Shown: positions 49,370-62,200, numbered from the stretch's first letter. The stretch: DNA of 64,000 nucleotides from Muricea muricata (GCA_963855995.1 OY979731.1:3598942-3662941), one strand, 5' to 3'. Numbers and translations are program-made. Notes: generated by a model from the sequence alone, not told the origin.

Positions 49370-50790
49370 TTGTTAGAGCTCATCATTCGCCATTTTCTGT
49401 CCGTCATGTTTGTCTGAGTTCACCATGTTTTGTCCGTACGCTCACTGGTGTTAGCGAAGATTTTGTTGATGTGTATGAGCCCAGATAGTCAAACTGGCTA
49501 AATTTGGCCAAATGAAAGTGACCAGTTTAATCTTCCTCGTGGGCCATGAAATATTGAAAGATGTTTTAAGGGTGTGAAGGGGAGGAAGATTACTATACAA
49601 GCTAACACGAAAGCAATACACTTGGGGTTAAGGTATTCATCACTTGATTCTTTAAACTAACTATTATCCATGCAATCACAGTGAAAGCACACATTATTTT
49701 GTCTTACAGATATATGGTAATTTGCTACATTGTTAGCATGATTCAGTATAACCGATTATAAAACGTCCGATAATTCCTTCTGTTATTCCAACTTGTTTAT
49801 AATGCATAAACTGGGCCTGATCGCGGCAGGAATCGAGCCTATGCGACCTTTGGAATATTAACTCAATGCTCTGCCGACTGAACTGTCCGGTAAGATCGAT
49901 TCGGATATGCGATTATTTCGAGGTCCGCTTTCTTCGATATCAATGCAATTTTAGTGTTGTCATGGCTTTTGTCTTTCTGAGTACGTTACAGTAGTACCAT
50001 GCCCATCTGATTTGTTGTACTTGGTAAATTTACTTTGATTTGGTCTAATTATTTGTTTAAGTAATTGTTTTGAGCATTTTAAAATTTAGCAGGCAAAAGT
50101 TAAGGAAAACTCGCTACACTAAATCCTTGTACAGCTTTGACGTTTAACTATCATGTCGAGAATTTCGCTACACTTTTCGGGCTCCACAATTTACGGAAAA
50201 GATTTTGCTTTTTTAATGAGCGTTGTTGTTACTATACCTTTGCCTCAGCTATCAACCATTGTAGAAATGTCAACAAGAGGACTAGCACTCCTGTACGAAC
50301 AGCGTTTTGTGATAGTAGAGAACTCATCGTATTCAAAATCTGATCAGATTTCTATCCTTCACCAATGTATGTAGATAAATGATAGAAAATCTTTAGTTCT
50401 GCTCTCGTAATATTGTGCAAATACGTAAACACTTGATGTATATAATTGATATTGTCCTAGAGTTAAAAATCAGCCGTTTGATTGAGCTTAAGAGTACAGG
50501 AGATCGTGGTTTAGTAAGTTGTTGAAGTAACATGCATGATGGAACTTTGTCTTACAGCCTCGCAACGTTGTACCTACTTTTATTATGAAGTCCTAACCAA
50601 TTTCTGAAGTGATGAAACTAAAAAGTGCAGTGACAACTTGTGAAGGGTGCATCGATGAAATTTGCATATGTCGCTTTCTAAGAGGCGAAACATGTCATCA
50701 TATGAAACCTTTGCTACTTGGCCAAAGCCATGTTTTTAAACTTAACTTGCCTTTTTTCAATGACAATTATATAAGAATCTATGTTCGCTG
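49370..50790. repeat. segmental duplication, unit 1
   Basis: It shares long colinear blocks with 51850-53760: GAAAGTGACCAGTTTAATCTTCCTCG (49520 versus about 51985), the tRNA-like piece, CCTGTACGAACAGCGTTTTG followed by GATAGTAGAGAACTCATCGT (about 50292 versus 53162), and AGTGACAACTTGTGAAG (about 50627 versus 53513). Identity is estimated by eye as moderate to high. No gene is supported inside; the short open frames are not conserved between the copies. Confidence 0.7.
49812..49893 (-). repeat. tRNA-derived sequence, copy 1
   Basis: The minus strand reads GGACAGTTCAGTCGGCAGAG (A-box-like) and then CTCGATTCCTGCC (B-box-like) at tRNA spacing. The stems do not close well and no anticodon can be given, so it is a tRNA-related repeat or SINE head, not a working tRNA gene. 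Confidence 0.5.
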
Positions 50791-50969
50791 ACATAGACAC
50801 TATATAATAGAGTCACTGTGTAAGTGAACTTTGTTGACTTCAGTAGAACATCTGGGAAGCAGTTATAAAACAGGCTAAACTTTCATTGAAATGTGTAGTG
50901 ATAGAAAATTATGTATAAAAACATATTCCGAGAAACAACATCTGCAAACTCAAGATTAATTCGAGCTTT

Positions 50970-51085
50970 TAAAAACAAGACAACAATTTTGCAGTGATAT
51001 TTTGACTCTTCATTCTGGTTTGACAATGAACTTGAAATAGAGTCGAAATATTACCGCAAAATTGTTGTCTTGCTTTTAAAGCTCG
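50970..51085. repeat. inverted repeat resembling a Penelope-type terminal repeat
   Basis: AAGACAACAATTTTGCAGTG and its near complement flank a centre with GACAATGAACTTGAAATAGAGTCGAAAT. The TAGAGTCGAAAT wording is like the hammerhead region of Penelope elements, but the CTGATGA part is not intact. Confidence 0.4.
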
Positions 51086-51769
51086 AATCTTGCGTTTACA
51101 CGTTGTTTATTTTCGGAGTGTTTTTTCTTATATTTTTTTAACGTAAGTAAATTCCAATGAATATATTTTGATACTCATGAACTTTGATATTTTTTATCTA
51201 CAGAATTAAAAGATCTTAACCATGTGGTAATGGACATCAAACATTATAATGACATACCGTGATATTGAAAATTTCGTGTCATGGAGTAATGATATTTCAT
51301 ATTTCAACGCGGTAAATCTGCTCAATCTTTAATTCAATATCGAAACATCTTATCCATGTGACAATTAATATAAACATTGCAAGAAAGCTAGCTGTGTTAA
51401 TTTAATATCGAAATAACATATACCATTTGTTAATTCACAGGAACATTTCAAAACACAATAGATTTGTTAATAGGATATTGAAAATTGGACTATCTGAGCA
51501 ATGTGTCAAGCCCCCTACAGACGAGCAAGTTTTGTATGACAAGTTTTCATGTGGCAAGTTTTTGTTTGGTCGTCTGTATGACTGTGTATGCCACTTTGTA
51601 CAACTTGTAATCAAAGGAAAGAACAGACATTGTTTTGTCGCACATATTTCTGGTAATGATAAACATTGTCAGCCTGAATCAGTATATTTTCTAAGTTGCT
51701 TTCTATTATTTTATCTTTGTTATTAATTTGTTTTAAATCGAAACACAGTATAAGCTGATTGTTTAGCAA

Positions 51770-52565
51770 AGCAAACTGTTAAAAATAGTGTCAAAGTAGA
51801 TGGGAATAGAAAATGCTAAACAAATTTCTTAAATTTTGGAACTCATCATTCGCCGTGTTTTTCCGCTAGGTAAAAACCGAAATTTGTACTCCAGATATAC
51901 AAATTGAGTTCAATGGGGGCAAGGAAAGATTTACGTGATGTTTATGGGCCAGGACAGTCAGACTGGCTATATTTAGTCAAACGAAAGTGACCAATTTAAT
52001 CATCCTCGTGGGCCATTTTCTAGAGCCTTGACATATTGAAAGATAATTCATGGGTGAGATAGGAGGGAAAACACAAGCTAGGTTACAAGGCATGATGAAA
52101 AGGGTTTAAGGTATTCTTCACTCCATTTGTTGAACCAACTAGCACCTTATTACCAACTAGCACCAACTGGTACATTATTTTGTACCAAATATTTATGGAG
52201 TGAAAATACCTTAAAACCTTTTCATCCTGCCTTGTAACCAGCTTGTGTTCTCCTTACTCTCCACCCTTGAATCATCTTTCAATATTTGAAGGCTCTAGAA
52301 AACCACGAGGAAGATTAAATTGGTCACTTTCGTTTGACTAAATACAGCCAGTCCGACTATCCTGGCGCATAAACACTACGGAAATCCTTTCCATACCCCA
52401 GGGAACTCAATATGTATATCGATCTAGAGTAAGAATTTCGGTTTTTACCCAGCGAAAAAAACACAGCAAATGATGAGCGCCAAAATTTAAGAAATTTGTT
52501 TAGCATTTTCTATTTCCATTTCGTTTCCCATGCACTATTTTTAACAGTTTGCATTGCTGAGCAAT
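51770..52565. repeat. 0.8-kb palindrome inside duplication unit 2
   Basis: AGCAAACTGTTAAAAATAGTG on the left is mirrored by CACTATTTTTAACAGTTTGC on the right, and the arms of about 370 bp match inwards to about 52160. Unit 1 has only one arm, so the inverted copy arose after or during the duplication. Confidence 0.78.
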
Positions 52566-53760
52566 AAGCTTATTATCAATGTCAGCTTGTTTCAGTATTA
52601 TCGTTTGTGAAACTTCCGTGTTCTTTTTTGTCATTCCAACTTGTTTTAATACATGCTGGCCTAAAAATATGCCTGACTATCGCGGTGATCGAACCTACGA
52701 CCTTTCCAATACTAGCACAATGCTCTGATAACTGAGCTACGCGTTCAGGTCTATTCGAGTATGTAATATTTCGAAACTTCCCTCGATACTTCCCTCGATA
52801 TGAATGAAGTCGTAGGGGTAGTCATGATTTTTATGCATCTGAGTACCTAGAATATATTTTGTCACTTCTGTTTTATAGTTGATAAATTCATTTTAATTTG
52901 ATTTAATTGTTTGTTTAAGTAATAGTTATGAAAATTTTAAGATTTAACAGCGAAAAGTTAAGAAAAAATGCTACTGTAACTCTGTGCACTGTTCTGACCA
53001 CTGAGCTATAGTGCGGCTTTTTTGCGGCCCTGTTATTCATAGACAAGGTTTTGCTATTTTACGATATGCGTTGTTGCTTTAGTAAAAATTAACTAACGTT
53101 TACTGCACCTTTGCTTCAGTCATCAACCATTGTACAGATACCAATAAGACAACTAGGACTCCTGTACGAACAGCGTTTTGTGATAGTAGAGAACTCATCG
53201 TATTGAAAACTTGATCAGACTTCTATCGTTCGCGAATGCGTGTAGATAAATGATAGCAAAATCCTTAGTTCTCGTGTTATCCGTGCTTTCGTAATATTTC
53301 GTTCCTGCAAATACGGAAACACTTGATGCATAATTGATATTGTCGTGAACCTAAAACCAGCCACACACGAGAGTTCTTGCCTGAGATAAACGTCACACAA
53401 GGTCGTAGTTCAGGTAACAAACATGGTGGATCTTTGTGTCACAGCCTTGCGACTTTATAACTAATTTTATTGAGCAGTAAAAACCAATTTCTAGGGTGAT
53501 AAAAAATTTGCAGTGATAACTTGTGAAGCCTGCATTGATGACATCTGCATTATTTCACTTTCTAAAAGGCAACGTGAAATTAATTTCCACAGGCATGCCA
53601 TTATATGAAGCTTTTGGTACTTCGCCAAAACAGATTTCGCAGTCTTGAAGTTAACATGGTTTTCTAACATGACAATTGCAAAATTTATCTACGCTGAATC
53701 TTTTTACCACTTATAATTATCAGAATTATCACAGACACTATAGAGTACAGTGGTTGTGTA
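51850..53760. repeat. segmental duplication, unit 2
   Basis: Colinear with 49370-50790 but enlarged by the inverted copy described at 51770-52565. No gene supported. The unit ends near a shared CACTATAGAG/CACTATATAATAGAG phrase. Confidence 0.68.
52670..52749 (-). repeat. tRNA-derived sequence, copy 2
   Basis: The minus strand reads GCGTAGCTCAGTTATCAGAG (A box) and GGTCGTAGGTTCGATCACC (good B box). It is the counterpart of 49812-49893. Stems are imperfect, so a tRNA-related repeat is more likely than a functional tRNA. Confidence 0.52.
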
Positions 53761-54471
53761 AGTTTCCTTGGTCAACCTCAGTGGAACATCTGATAAACGA
53801 AAGAAACTTTTTCAGATGTTAGCATGAGAGACATTAACATCGCCCGTTAAATATATAAGAAATGTGACCAAAAATATGTAAGCATGCACCAATGATATTT
53901 TTACAAGACTTTCTGAACCAAGAACAGGGGTGTTTGGTTTTCCTCACCTACTGATATAACGAGCCAACAAACTCACGTTGCTTATATATATAACAGAGAG
54001 GGTGATGTCTCTCTGGCAATCTCTTAAAAAGGCTGGGAAGAAAGATCTACTAAAACAGATTGGACTTTCATTAAAATGTGCATTGAGATAAAATTTTTAA
54101 AATGATGTAAGTGCGAGGTAAAATTTCCATGAAAAATCTTATAGACACGAAGATCTAAGCATACTGCCTCGCCAGGTCTTGGTCTCAGCGAAGATCTCTC
54201 GAGTAAAGCAAGCTTTTTGAAGTCCAATGAATTTATTGATGTGGTCAGGAGCTTGATATTTGTTTGTAATACGACTTGATATAGAAAACTGAAAGATCTT
54301 AACCATATGGCAACCATGATACATAAATATAATAAACTGATATGGAAGACTTGTTAATTGCTTAATTCGATGGCTAGCATTGGCTGAACGCAAGGATGCG
54401 TAAAACGACTTTCACAGAAATTAAAATACTCGTAAAGCGCACGGTTTTGTGCCCTTGAGAATTCAATGTAA
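53761..54471. other. intergenic, no gene supported
   Basis: Two overlapping minus-strand open frames (about 54024-54393) show no known motif and no splice context; left unassigned. Confidence 0.35.
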
Positions 54472-54721
54472 AATCATTTTCAAAAGTACTTGGGACACTA
54501 GCAATTTTTCATGAAAAATCAACGTACACCGTTGATATGTCTATAAAATCCATATTTCCCCTCCCCGCCTCCCCAATCAATGTTGGTTTCCCAACCTCAA
54601 CACCCGGCGAAGATTATGTTATGCTAGGTGGGTCACAACATTGAGAAGGGGGCGCGGGGGAATGAATTATTTGTAAAAATGAAATTTTCTCAAGTGTCCC
54701 AACACTTTGGAAAATGATTGT
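54472..54721. mobile_element. 250-bp MITE, copy 1
   Basis: The ends AATCATTTTCAAAAGTACTT...GGGACACT and the complement of GTGTCCCAACACTTTGGAAA are inverted. The copy at 56904-57157 is about 90% identical by eye and includes an unusual GGGGGCGCGGGGGAAT stretch. Confidence 0.82.
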
Positions 54722-55275
54722 CTGAACATAATAGTGAAAGCGATTTTAAGTTTTGTGTGAGTAGGCCAAATTTTTTGAAACCATATCAACAATCTGAATA
54801 CAAGTATTGATATAAAGCAATAATGCCAGACAATTTCGCGCAAAACTTTAAAACAGTTAATAATTAACAGAATTTGAATAAGTGTAAATAAATTGTTCAA
54901 TTTGACAAAAGCACATTTTTTTTATTTGTGATTTAATTTTTTATGTCTTGTATTTCAATTGCACAGACAAGTACCTGAAAGTCAGCAAAAGGAGATGAAG
55001 ATATGCACTTCATGTTTTGCTAAGCTTGTTTTGTGCAACGCAACGCTTGAAGTCCACTGAAATTGATCAGGCTTATTCCTAAGTAACAAATTCATCATGT
55101 AACAATTCTTTCAAATAATGGCAAAAATTTGCTGGAACATTGCGAGGGTTTGTAGTGGATTTCACTAAATCATCGACATTGGTTTTACGCATTTTAACAT
55201 AATTAACATAAAGTGCTGGTTGAAAATTTATTTTCATACACACTTGGGTTGCTTCTCCTACTAGAGTTTCATTAA
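54722..55275. other. intergenic, one unassigned minus-strand frame
   Basis: From about 55275 down to 55079 the minus strand is open (VCMKINFQPALYVNYVKMRK, FCHYLKELLHDEFVT, stop). It may be a downstream piece of the decayed THAP-type gene at 55600-56166, but this could not be supported by a known motif. Confidence 0.35.
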
Positions 55276-55851
55276 AAGATGACCTAACAAGTACGACACA
55301 TAATTTGCATTCGCACAATGTGTAATATTTGGTGTTTTGTTAATAGATCAAGCGGCTTTCTAGAAAGAGAAAGGCACCAACAAAAAGACTTTCTCATGGA
55401 AAAAGACTCAGAACAGCTGCAGATAGATCAGTCGCTGAAACTATGTTGCTTATTTCATCAACAGAAACAAATACAACCAATGCTGTGGATGATACTTATT
55501 TTTAAGTATTTTTACTTCATTATTTTGCTCTTTATCCGCATCAGACGGTCGAAATTTAGGGCTATTTTCTGTGTGATCAACCGAAGGCAATAAAGGAACA
55601 GTCTCCTTGTTAGTACCTATTCAGAAACTATGGCATCATCCACAGCATTGCAGGCTGTATTTGGTTCTGCTAATTAAATAAGCAACATAGTTTCCGCGGC
55701 TGATCTGCAGCTGCTCTGTATCTTTTTCAATGGGAAAGTCTTTTTGTTGGTGACTTTCTCTTTCTAGAAAGCCGCTTGATCTATTAAAAAAACACTAAAC
55801 ATTATACATTGCGCGAATGCAAAGAATTATTCGTACTCGCTAGGTCATCTT
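55276..55851. repeat. 576-bp inverted duplication
   Basis: AAGATGACCTA at 55276 is mirrored at 55851. Arms of about 280 bp both carry ATCAAGCGGCTTTCTAGAAA in opposite orientation, around a loop at about 55600-55620. The sequence in the right arm reads as an exon of a THAP-type gene on the minus strand. Confidence 0.8.
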
Positions 55852-56166
55852 AAGGTCATGTATACATGTAAACAGCCTACCATGGCGCAGATCTTTAAAT
55901 GAACTTTAAATTACTGAATAAAAAGTAATATGTAGACATACCGTATACACATAAATAACAAAACTTTTCTCTACTAGCTGTAGCTGGAACTGGATTTGAT
56001 GTTTGTTGGTCGGCCCGTTCTCTCCCACAAAATGCAAGCTGCAAATGTAGCTATCCTTCGTACACTTAAAGTCATCTGCCCGGCCACAACAACGAGTCTG
56101 CAATTCCCTACGTTCTTTCATTTTTGCCCGGAAAGCCGCAAAGGATGAAAATTTATAACTTCTCAA
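55600..56166 (-). pseudogene. decayed THAP-domain gene fragment
   Basis: The minus-strand frame at 56166-55990 reads AFRAKMKERRELQTRCCGRA, DDFKCTKDSYICSLHFVGENG, which is the second half of a THAP zinc finger (CSLHF supplies the Cys-x2-His). After an intron, the segment from about 55785 (acceptor TTTAATAG) reads IKRLSRKRKSPTKRLSH, a stop, then KRYRAAADQPRKLC. This is a basic block that follows THAP domains in related cnidarian transposase-like genes. The stop and the inverted duplication disable it. The first Cys-x-Cys half of the finger was not found. Confidence 0.6.
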
Positions 56167-56903
56167 TCCTTTATCAACCTTTTAGGATAGCGCAAGTCAG
56201 TTTTACATGTACCCCAAGCACATCTCTTAACCATAGACATAATAGACTCGGACACGACAACAATAATCAAACACAATAATCCACGGTTAAACAAATCTTT
56301 GCTCGTTTGAATACATTAAATAATAAAAAAAGTAATAAATTTCAACACTTTCTCCAGCTTCTGGCATAAAAACGGGAAAAAAAACTTTGTTCGCTATTTA
56401 TACCGTCGTGTAATAGTATCTATACATAAATCGCGCAATGTTTGTCCGAGTAAATGCTATTTTTAACACGTGGGGTGTCATATTACATGCGGGTCGTATA
56501 GGTGGATTGAATTACTTCACTTACTCATCGTACGACTACGAACGTCACACTTAAATACTTTAATACTTGCGTCATGTCAAATATGCACATGCTATACGCA
56601 ATGGTTTCAGCTTATCCATGCATTTTACTCATTAGCAATGCTATTATCAAGCTAAAATTGAATTTAGCACTTGCGCAAACATGCAATTAAGCAATTGCGC
56701 AAATACATGTTCTCACCGAATATAATTCCATTTGTTAACTGGCAATAAATTGTGTTTTATGCTATATTTTCAATGCTAATTATGTCAGATACCAAATGGC
56801 TAATATTTATGCTAACACCATTAAAAGTTAAAAAAAACCCATATATATTCTTTGAATTTTTACAAATAACTTGCCAAAGTACCAACTAAATATGCTTTAC
56901 AGA
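56167..56903. other. intergenic, no gene supported
   Basis: AT-rich, no motif recognised. Confidence 0.35.
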
Positions 56904-57157
56904 CAATCATTTTCAAAAGGACTTGGGACACTAGCAATTTTTCATGAAAAATCAACGTACACCGTTGATAAGTCTATAAAATCAATATTTCCCCTCCACG
57001 CCTCCCCAATCTATGTTGGTTTCCCAACCTCAACACCCTAACGCATAATATGTTATGCTAGATGGGTCACAACATTGAGAAGGGGGCGCGGGGGAATAAA
57101 TTATTTGTAAAAAATGAGAAATTTTCTCAAGTGTCCCAACACTTTTGAAAATGATTG
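56904..57157. mobile_element. 254-bp MITE, copy 2
   Basis: The ends CAATCATTTTCAAAAGGACT and complement are inverted; same family and orientation as 54472-54721. No clear target duplication was seen. Confidence 0.83.
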
Positions 57158-57839
57158 TAACTACGTAATAATAAAAGGAAATAACAATTGGTGTCATATA
57201 AGAATTTTTCCTCGCATTATTAAGGCCAATCTATGAGGCGCGACTGTTTGTACGGTTGCACTGTGTCCTGTAGATACGCCCATTAGTAATAAATGTTCTT
57301 AGAAATTTAACTAAAGTGGTCTGGTATACCTTGCCTATCGAATATATTTGCTTTTTCAGATAAAAACGTAAACACGACTACACGACTGGCTGTTGCCTTT
57401 CAAAGAGAAGTGTTAATGTTAAAGATTCTCGTAATTTTATTAAATGTAGACACACAAAAGCAAAGTCCAGACCAAGTTCAATGACAATTGTAGCTATAAT
57501 GCCCAAGAAGATATTGTTATTTTGAATTTATTGGAGTATATTACAGTACTAACTGGAACTTGAGTAAAGTAGTGTATAGTGTAAAGAGATATGATATTCC
57601 CCCCCGTTCAGATTTTACCTACAAAGAGATTATATAATTTTTTCCAGTAACTTGTACAACATTCATTGCAAGTAAAAACTATAAAACTGCATGCTTTGCA
57701 AGCAGTTTTGATAATGACCTCTTAGACATCACAGACTAGGCTATATACAGAATGACTATATCTGTGTTGCATTTCTTGTCTATGTTATATATCATTATGT
57801 TATATAAAACAAACTATACAGAATGCTAAGGTTTCCTTT
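57158..57839. other. 3' flank of FReD gene C
   Basis: Downstream of the stop codon on the minus strand. AT-rich with possible AATAAA-like signals, none decisive. C homopolymer at about 57600. Confidence 0.35.
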
Positions 57840-58480
57840 CTAACGAAGATAGATTTGTCCACCAGGGTTGCTTACTCCTTTCTTGTGATTTTCTTCAAGT
57901 TTTCCACAAGGATCGTGAATTGGCCAGCTAGAACGGGTGTCCCCATCAAAGTAATAATAACACGATGAAGCATAAAGCGAAAGTCCTCGAGAAAGCCAAT
58001 ACATTTTATTTGGAGCCACACCACTACAAGCTGTCGCCACGTTCTTTATGTTTTGACAGCTTAGTGATCCTCCTTTCTTTGTGAGTATACTTCCGCCTTT
58101 TAGTTGACAAACTATCCAATCGTTTATGTTGGATTTGACCATGAAATCCTTTCCAATGTCCTTCCAGATATTCCAGTCAACAGCGCCAAGTGATGACTCA
58201 TTCAGTGGAGGGGTGGTTGAGATTGGAACGTTGGCGCTGCTGGCAGGCCAGTTTGGACGGGGGGTGACGGCATTACTTCTTGAGCCAAAACTGTTGTAAT
58301 TCGTAAAAATGTAGCTGTAAACCAAGGTCCAGGCTCCGCCGCGAGTTTGCATGTCACAGTAAACTTGAAAGGTTTTATTGGAAGCGAGCTTGATCCAGTA
58401 AGTTCCTGAGACTGGGGACGTGTATTTGGCTAAGATGTCTTTACACGACTTTCCAGGAAATAATTTTGAGCCAAATAAAT
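57840..58480 (-). CDS. FReD gene C, last exon: fibrinogen-related domain
   Basis: Open from the acceptor GTTATTTTAG|AT at 58480 to TAG at 57840-57842, 212 codons plus a split one. It encodes GSKLFPGKSCKDILAKYTSP, SGTYWIKLASNKTFQVYCDM, RGGAWTLVYSY, DWNIWKDIGKDFMVKSNIND and HKKGVSNPGGQIYLR. It is a close paralogue of 30905-31548, with the same acceptor position. The frame also runs upstream to an ATG at 58526, giving a hydrophobic N-terminus (KVITIFVILDLFGS) that could be mistaken for a signal peptide. The conserved acceptor in both paralogues argues that this is intron. Its phase fits the EGF exon at 62866-62987, so I infer a PAN-EGF-FReD secreted protein. Confidence 0.85.
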
Positions 58481-58845
58481 CTAAAATAACAAAAATGGTT
58501 ATCACTTTACACGTGGTAGATCGCAAAATTCTCGCACTGATTTGGAACCATAACCTGATTTAGTAAAATAATGGGAATGACAAAGAGTCGAGATTTTGAA
58601 AACAATCGAGCAAACTAATTACATCGGTGAATTCCTGTTTTCGCATTACGTGAACAAATTCACCCAGTCAAAAACCGGATTTAAGTAGCCAGTCAGCTGG
58701 CCGTATTTCTGTGAAACTGGGTCGGGGGGAGGGGGATACGGCCGGCCCAAAAACTACGATATTTTGTATTTCTCAGTCGCGTACGCAACGCTAAATCCCT
58801 AGTGGTTAAGATTCAATTTCATTGTCAACTTGATGTTTTAAATTA

Positions 58846-59224
58846 CAGTAGGTGCCAAAAGTATGAGTCCAGTTGATACTGAATTGTTATTTGTCATTTT
58901 ATATACCTAACATTACCGCTCTGCATCACAACCCAAGTATTTTTGCTAAATCAAGTAATTTTAACAAGTAACTACATAATTTTAATGCTTGATGTCTGAA
59001 ATCTTTCCCTTTGAAATATCTTGTACTATTAATTTCAAAATAGATTTAGTACGTCAATGTGAAATATCACTCTAACAAGGAGCAATTACATCCTATGGCT
59101 TGTCTTGGCTCGTAGTTACCCACCTGATTTTTTCTTAAAAATGTTGCTAACAGTTTGGAATTTGGTAAACTTTAGAAGATTGATGAGGAAATACTGACTG
59201 GACTCATACTTTTGGCACCTAGTG
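58846..59224. mobile_element. 379-bp TA-target MITE (CAGTAGGTGCCAAAAGTATG ends)
   Basis: The inverted ends CAGTAGGTGCCAAAAGTATG...AGTCCAGT and complement are flanked by TA (58844-58845, 59225-59226). It looks like an internally deleted relative of the element at 44729-47329. It sits in the intron of FReD gene C. Confidence 0.87.
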
Positions 59225-62200
59225 TATATAATTGTTTTGACTGTTAAATGTAAACAAATGAAGTTGACAACCTACTTTCAATGCCTATTGTTCTTGTGAT
59301 AATTGAGAGTATCTTTCATTTTTATCGCGTATTGTGATTCTCTTGTTTAAAATAGCAACAATGTGGGCGTAATACAAAATATCATAGTTTTTGGGGTGGC
59401 TGTAATTCCGTCGCGGCCGCCTTAGCTCCACAGAAGTACGGCCCAGCACACTGGTCAGGCTTAAAACGACATGGTCAACTTGTGTAAGATTTCCTCACGG
59501 AATCATTAAAAAATTTCGCCCAGATTTAGGTCGAAGAACATTTTTTCATTTCCAGAAATTTTAGTTTCAGCCCAACACTGCGTGCTAATGATGGAAATTC
59601 TGTGCTGGTTGGAGAGGCACTTACCCCTCTGCTAAATATATAAGCAATGTGAGTAAAAAGTTTAAAGCTTCATTCTGCCACATGCAACCAAAGGCATCTG
59701 ACTTCTGCAGCAAGAGATTTTGAAATTTTGAGTAATTGACGCTGACACGCTGATTGTACGGCCGAGTATGCCTGAAGACAAAATATAGTGCTTTCCCGTC
59801 CAATTCAGTTTTCCTCGGATTATATACAGAACACTAGGAATAGCATTCGCGTATAAGACAAGGGTCAAGACAAAGGTCACAGTTTCACAATCTTTCAAGT
59901 CCTAACCAAGAAAAGGCATGGACCGAGCTAAAAGAAAATTGGGAACACAACAAACGATCAAGATTTGTGGGTTCTCAAAGAAAAGGTACAACCTAGCGTT
60001 GCAGGGAAGGATTTGACGTTGGAATCGATATGTGCGAGTGGGATCTGTCTTCGGCGAATCTCCTGTATATATTCGTCTCATTTGTATTATATGGTAAAGT
60101 ATTGTCTTGCCAATTCACCGAGTACCGCGATAAGTAAAGTTTATGGGTAACAACTGGAACAACATTGAAAAACCGCCGGGAAGAGTTGCTGAGCACTTGG
60201 CTGAGATCCACATTAGCTATCAACATATTAATTATTATCATATTGCGCGCAAGTTATATTATGGTATCGTAAGTATTCCGTTCTATTCAAGCTTCTAGTG
60301 CACATTTCGATGAAAAATCTAACCAAAATGCATAAAGTTTCTAATTTGTGATAAAACTCGGGCATAAAGTTTACTTAAATAATATATTCGACTTATACTT
60401 TGCTGTAAATTTGACATTTGATTCGGCAAAGATGATGACGTTCAAAGATCAAGTGTTTATATCAACGTCACATTATTAGAATACATTGGAAAGCCTTTTC
60501 CGTGCATATTTGTCGTCATATGTATGGTTCAATATTGATTTGAATTTTAATGCTTAATACAAGTCTTGATTTTTCTGCGCCAAGATTAATCATAAACCAA
60601 ATATAGATGTAATTTTCATTAGAAGATTCAGCACTGTATATTATGTGAATCTACATACGCAAAGTTTTTAATTTGGCTTAGGGTAATTCTAAACTTGGAT
60701 TTTACTGCCAGTTAGAAAAATGCTTCATTTTCTCGGCAAGCCTGGGGAATTGCCTGGTCTATATGACCATTTACTTTATACTTTGTTTGCCAAAGTTAAT
60801 GTTAATCCTGTCTTTCTGCATTTTGAGCTCAATTTTAATTAATAATTCATTGAAATGAAATTTGTCCATATTTGCTTCACACAAAACACTACACACTAAA
60901 TTTGTTGACGGCCCCTATAGCTGGCGAGAGAGAGCTATCTGGTATATCTGATACAGCTTGTTACCCATTTATACCACCATGCATTATATGTGATCACAAT
61001 CAATGTAATTAAAACTGGCAACTTGTCAATTGTAACACAGCTCCTATAAGATAAATAGCATGTTTGCCTAATAGTACTACAAGTTTTCAAAGTTATACTA
61101 ATTGATTACCAAGGCCAATTGATCTTTGCGATATAGCAATTATCTTGTTGCAACGGCAATATTCAATCAAATCAGTATTATCAATATTATCAGTGCAATT
61201 TAAAACTACATTACAACTATGTGAATTGCACTGAAAATTTTCTTTCTAAAATTCTTAACAACATGATATGAAAGACAACTGCAAAATAGTCTGCATTTGG
61301 TTTTTGCCTAACCAATGACTAGATTTTAAACTATTAAAAAATGCAATCATGAAGAAATAAGAAATGCAGGGATGGTCAGCTCTGTTTGCTGTATTATCAA
61401 TTGCTTAATCATCAAGTTGTAATATAGAAGCTTTGTAGGGATGCTGCTGGTAGTTGTCTTGGCCCCATTCAGGTTTCCTGTATTGCAGATTTTTCCTGAC
61501 CTCCCTGACAATCCAGCTGTATTGAAAGCAATGGTAATGCTCAGACGGCTTGTTTTTCCATCACCTGGCAAAGCAGTTTCTATTTCATTACAGCTATTGC
61601 AATTTTAACAAAAGGAACAAAACAACCAAAAAATCTGGTCCAACATTCCGGGGGAAGGTTTTTCGTCTATGGGGAGTGCGCATGCTGCGCATTTGTGGGG
61701 ATGTACTGCTCCCAAAGGTCACCCTTAACCCCATAGACTCACACAAACCAATGTATTGTAAAGTAAACAATGACCATCACGGGGATCTACAACCCCTTGG
61801 ACATTAAAGTAAACAATGACCATCACGGGGATCTACTACCCCTTGGACATTTAAGTAAACAATGACCATCACGGGGATCTACTACCCCTTGGACATTTAG
61901 AGTGCCCATCTCGGGGAGCTACTACCCCTTGGGCAAGGTCCAACATGGGGGACCTATTACCCCCTGAGGACATAATTATATCATAATCATAATGCATAAT
62001 CATAATTGTGAGTCTGTGAGGGGGGGGGGGGAATTTGACCACAGTTTATAATTATATAAGAATTGGAGCAGTTCTCCCCATCAACCCTTCTCCCACAACA
62101 TTGTGTGTGTGTCATAGTGGTTTCTTAATTGTCTCCTAATATTTTCCTGGCGATTGGTGCATTAAGGGTGTTTTATGCATGAAATAACTTTTGCAATATT

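Noticed and set aside
49812-52749. Two functional tRNA genes
   Set aside because: A- and B-box-like sequences are present, but the stems are imperfect, no anticodon loop can be defined, and both lie in a duplicated repeat.
58481-58526. Signal peptide and ATG start for a single-exon FReD protein
   Set aside because: The paralogue at 30905-31548 has an acceptor at the same place, and the upstream EGF exon fits in phase, so this hydrophobic stretch is more likely intron sequence.
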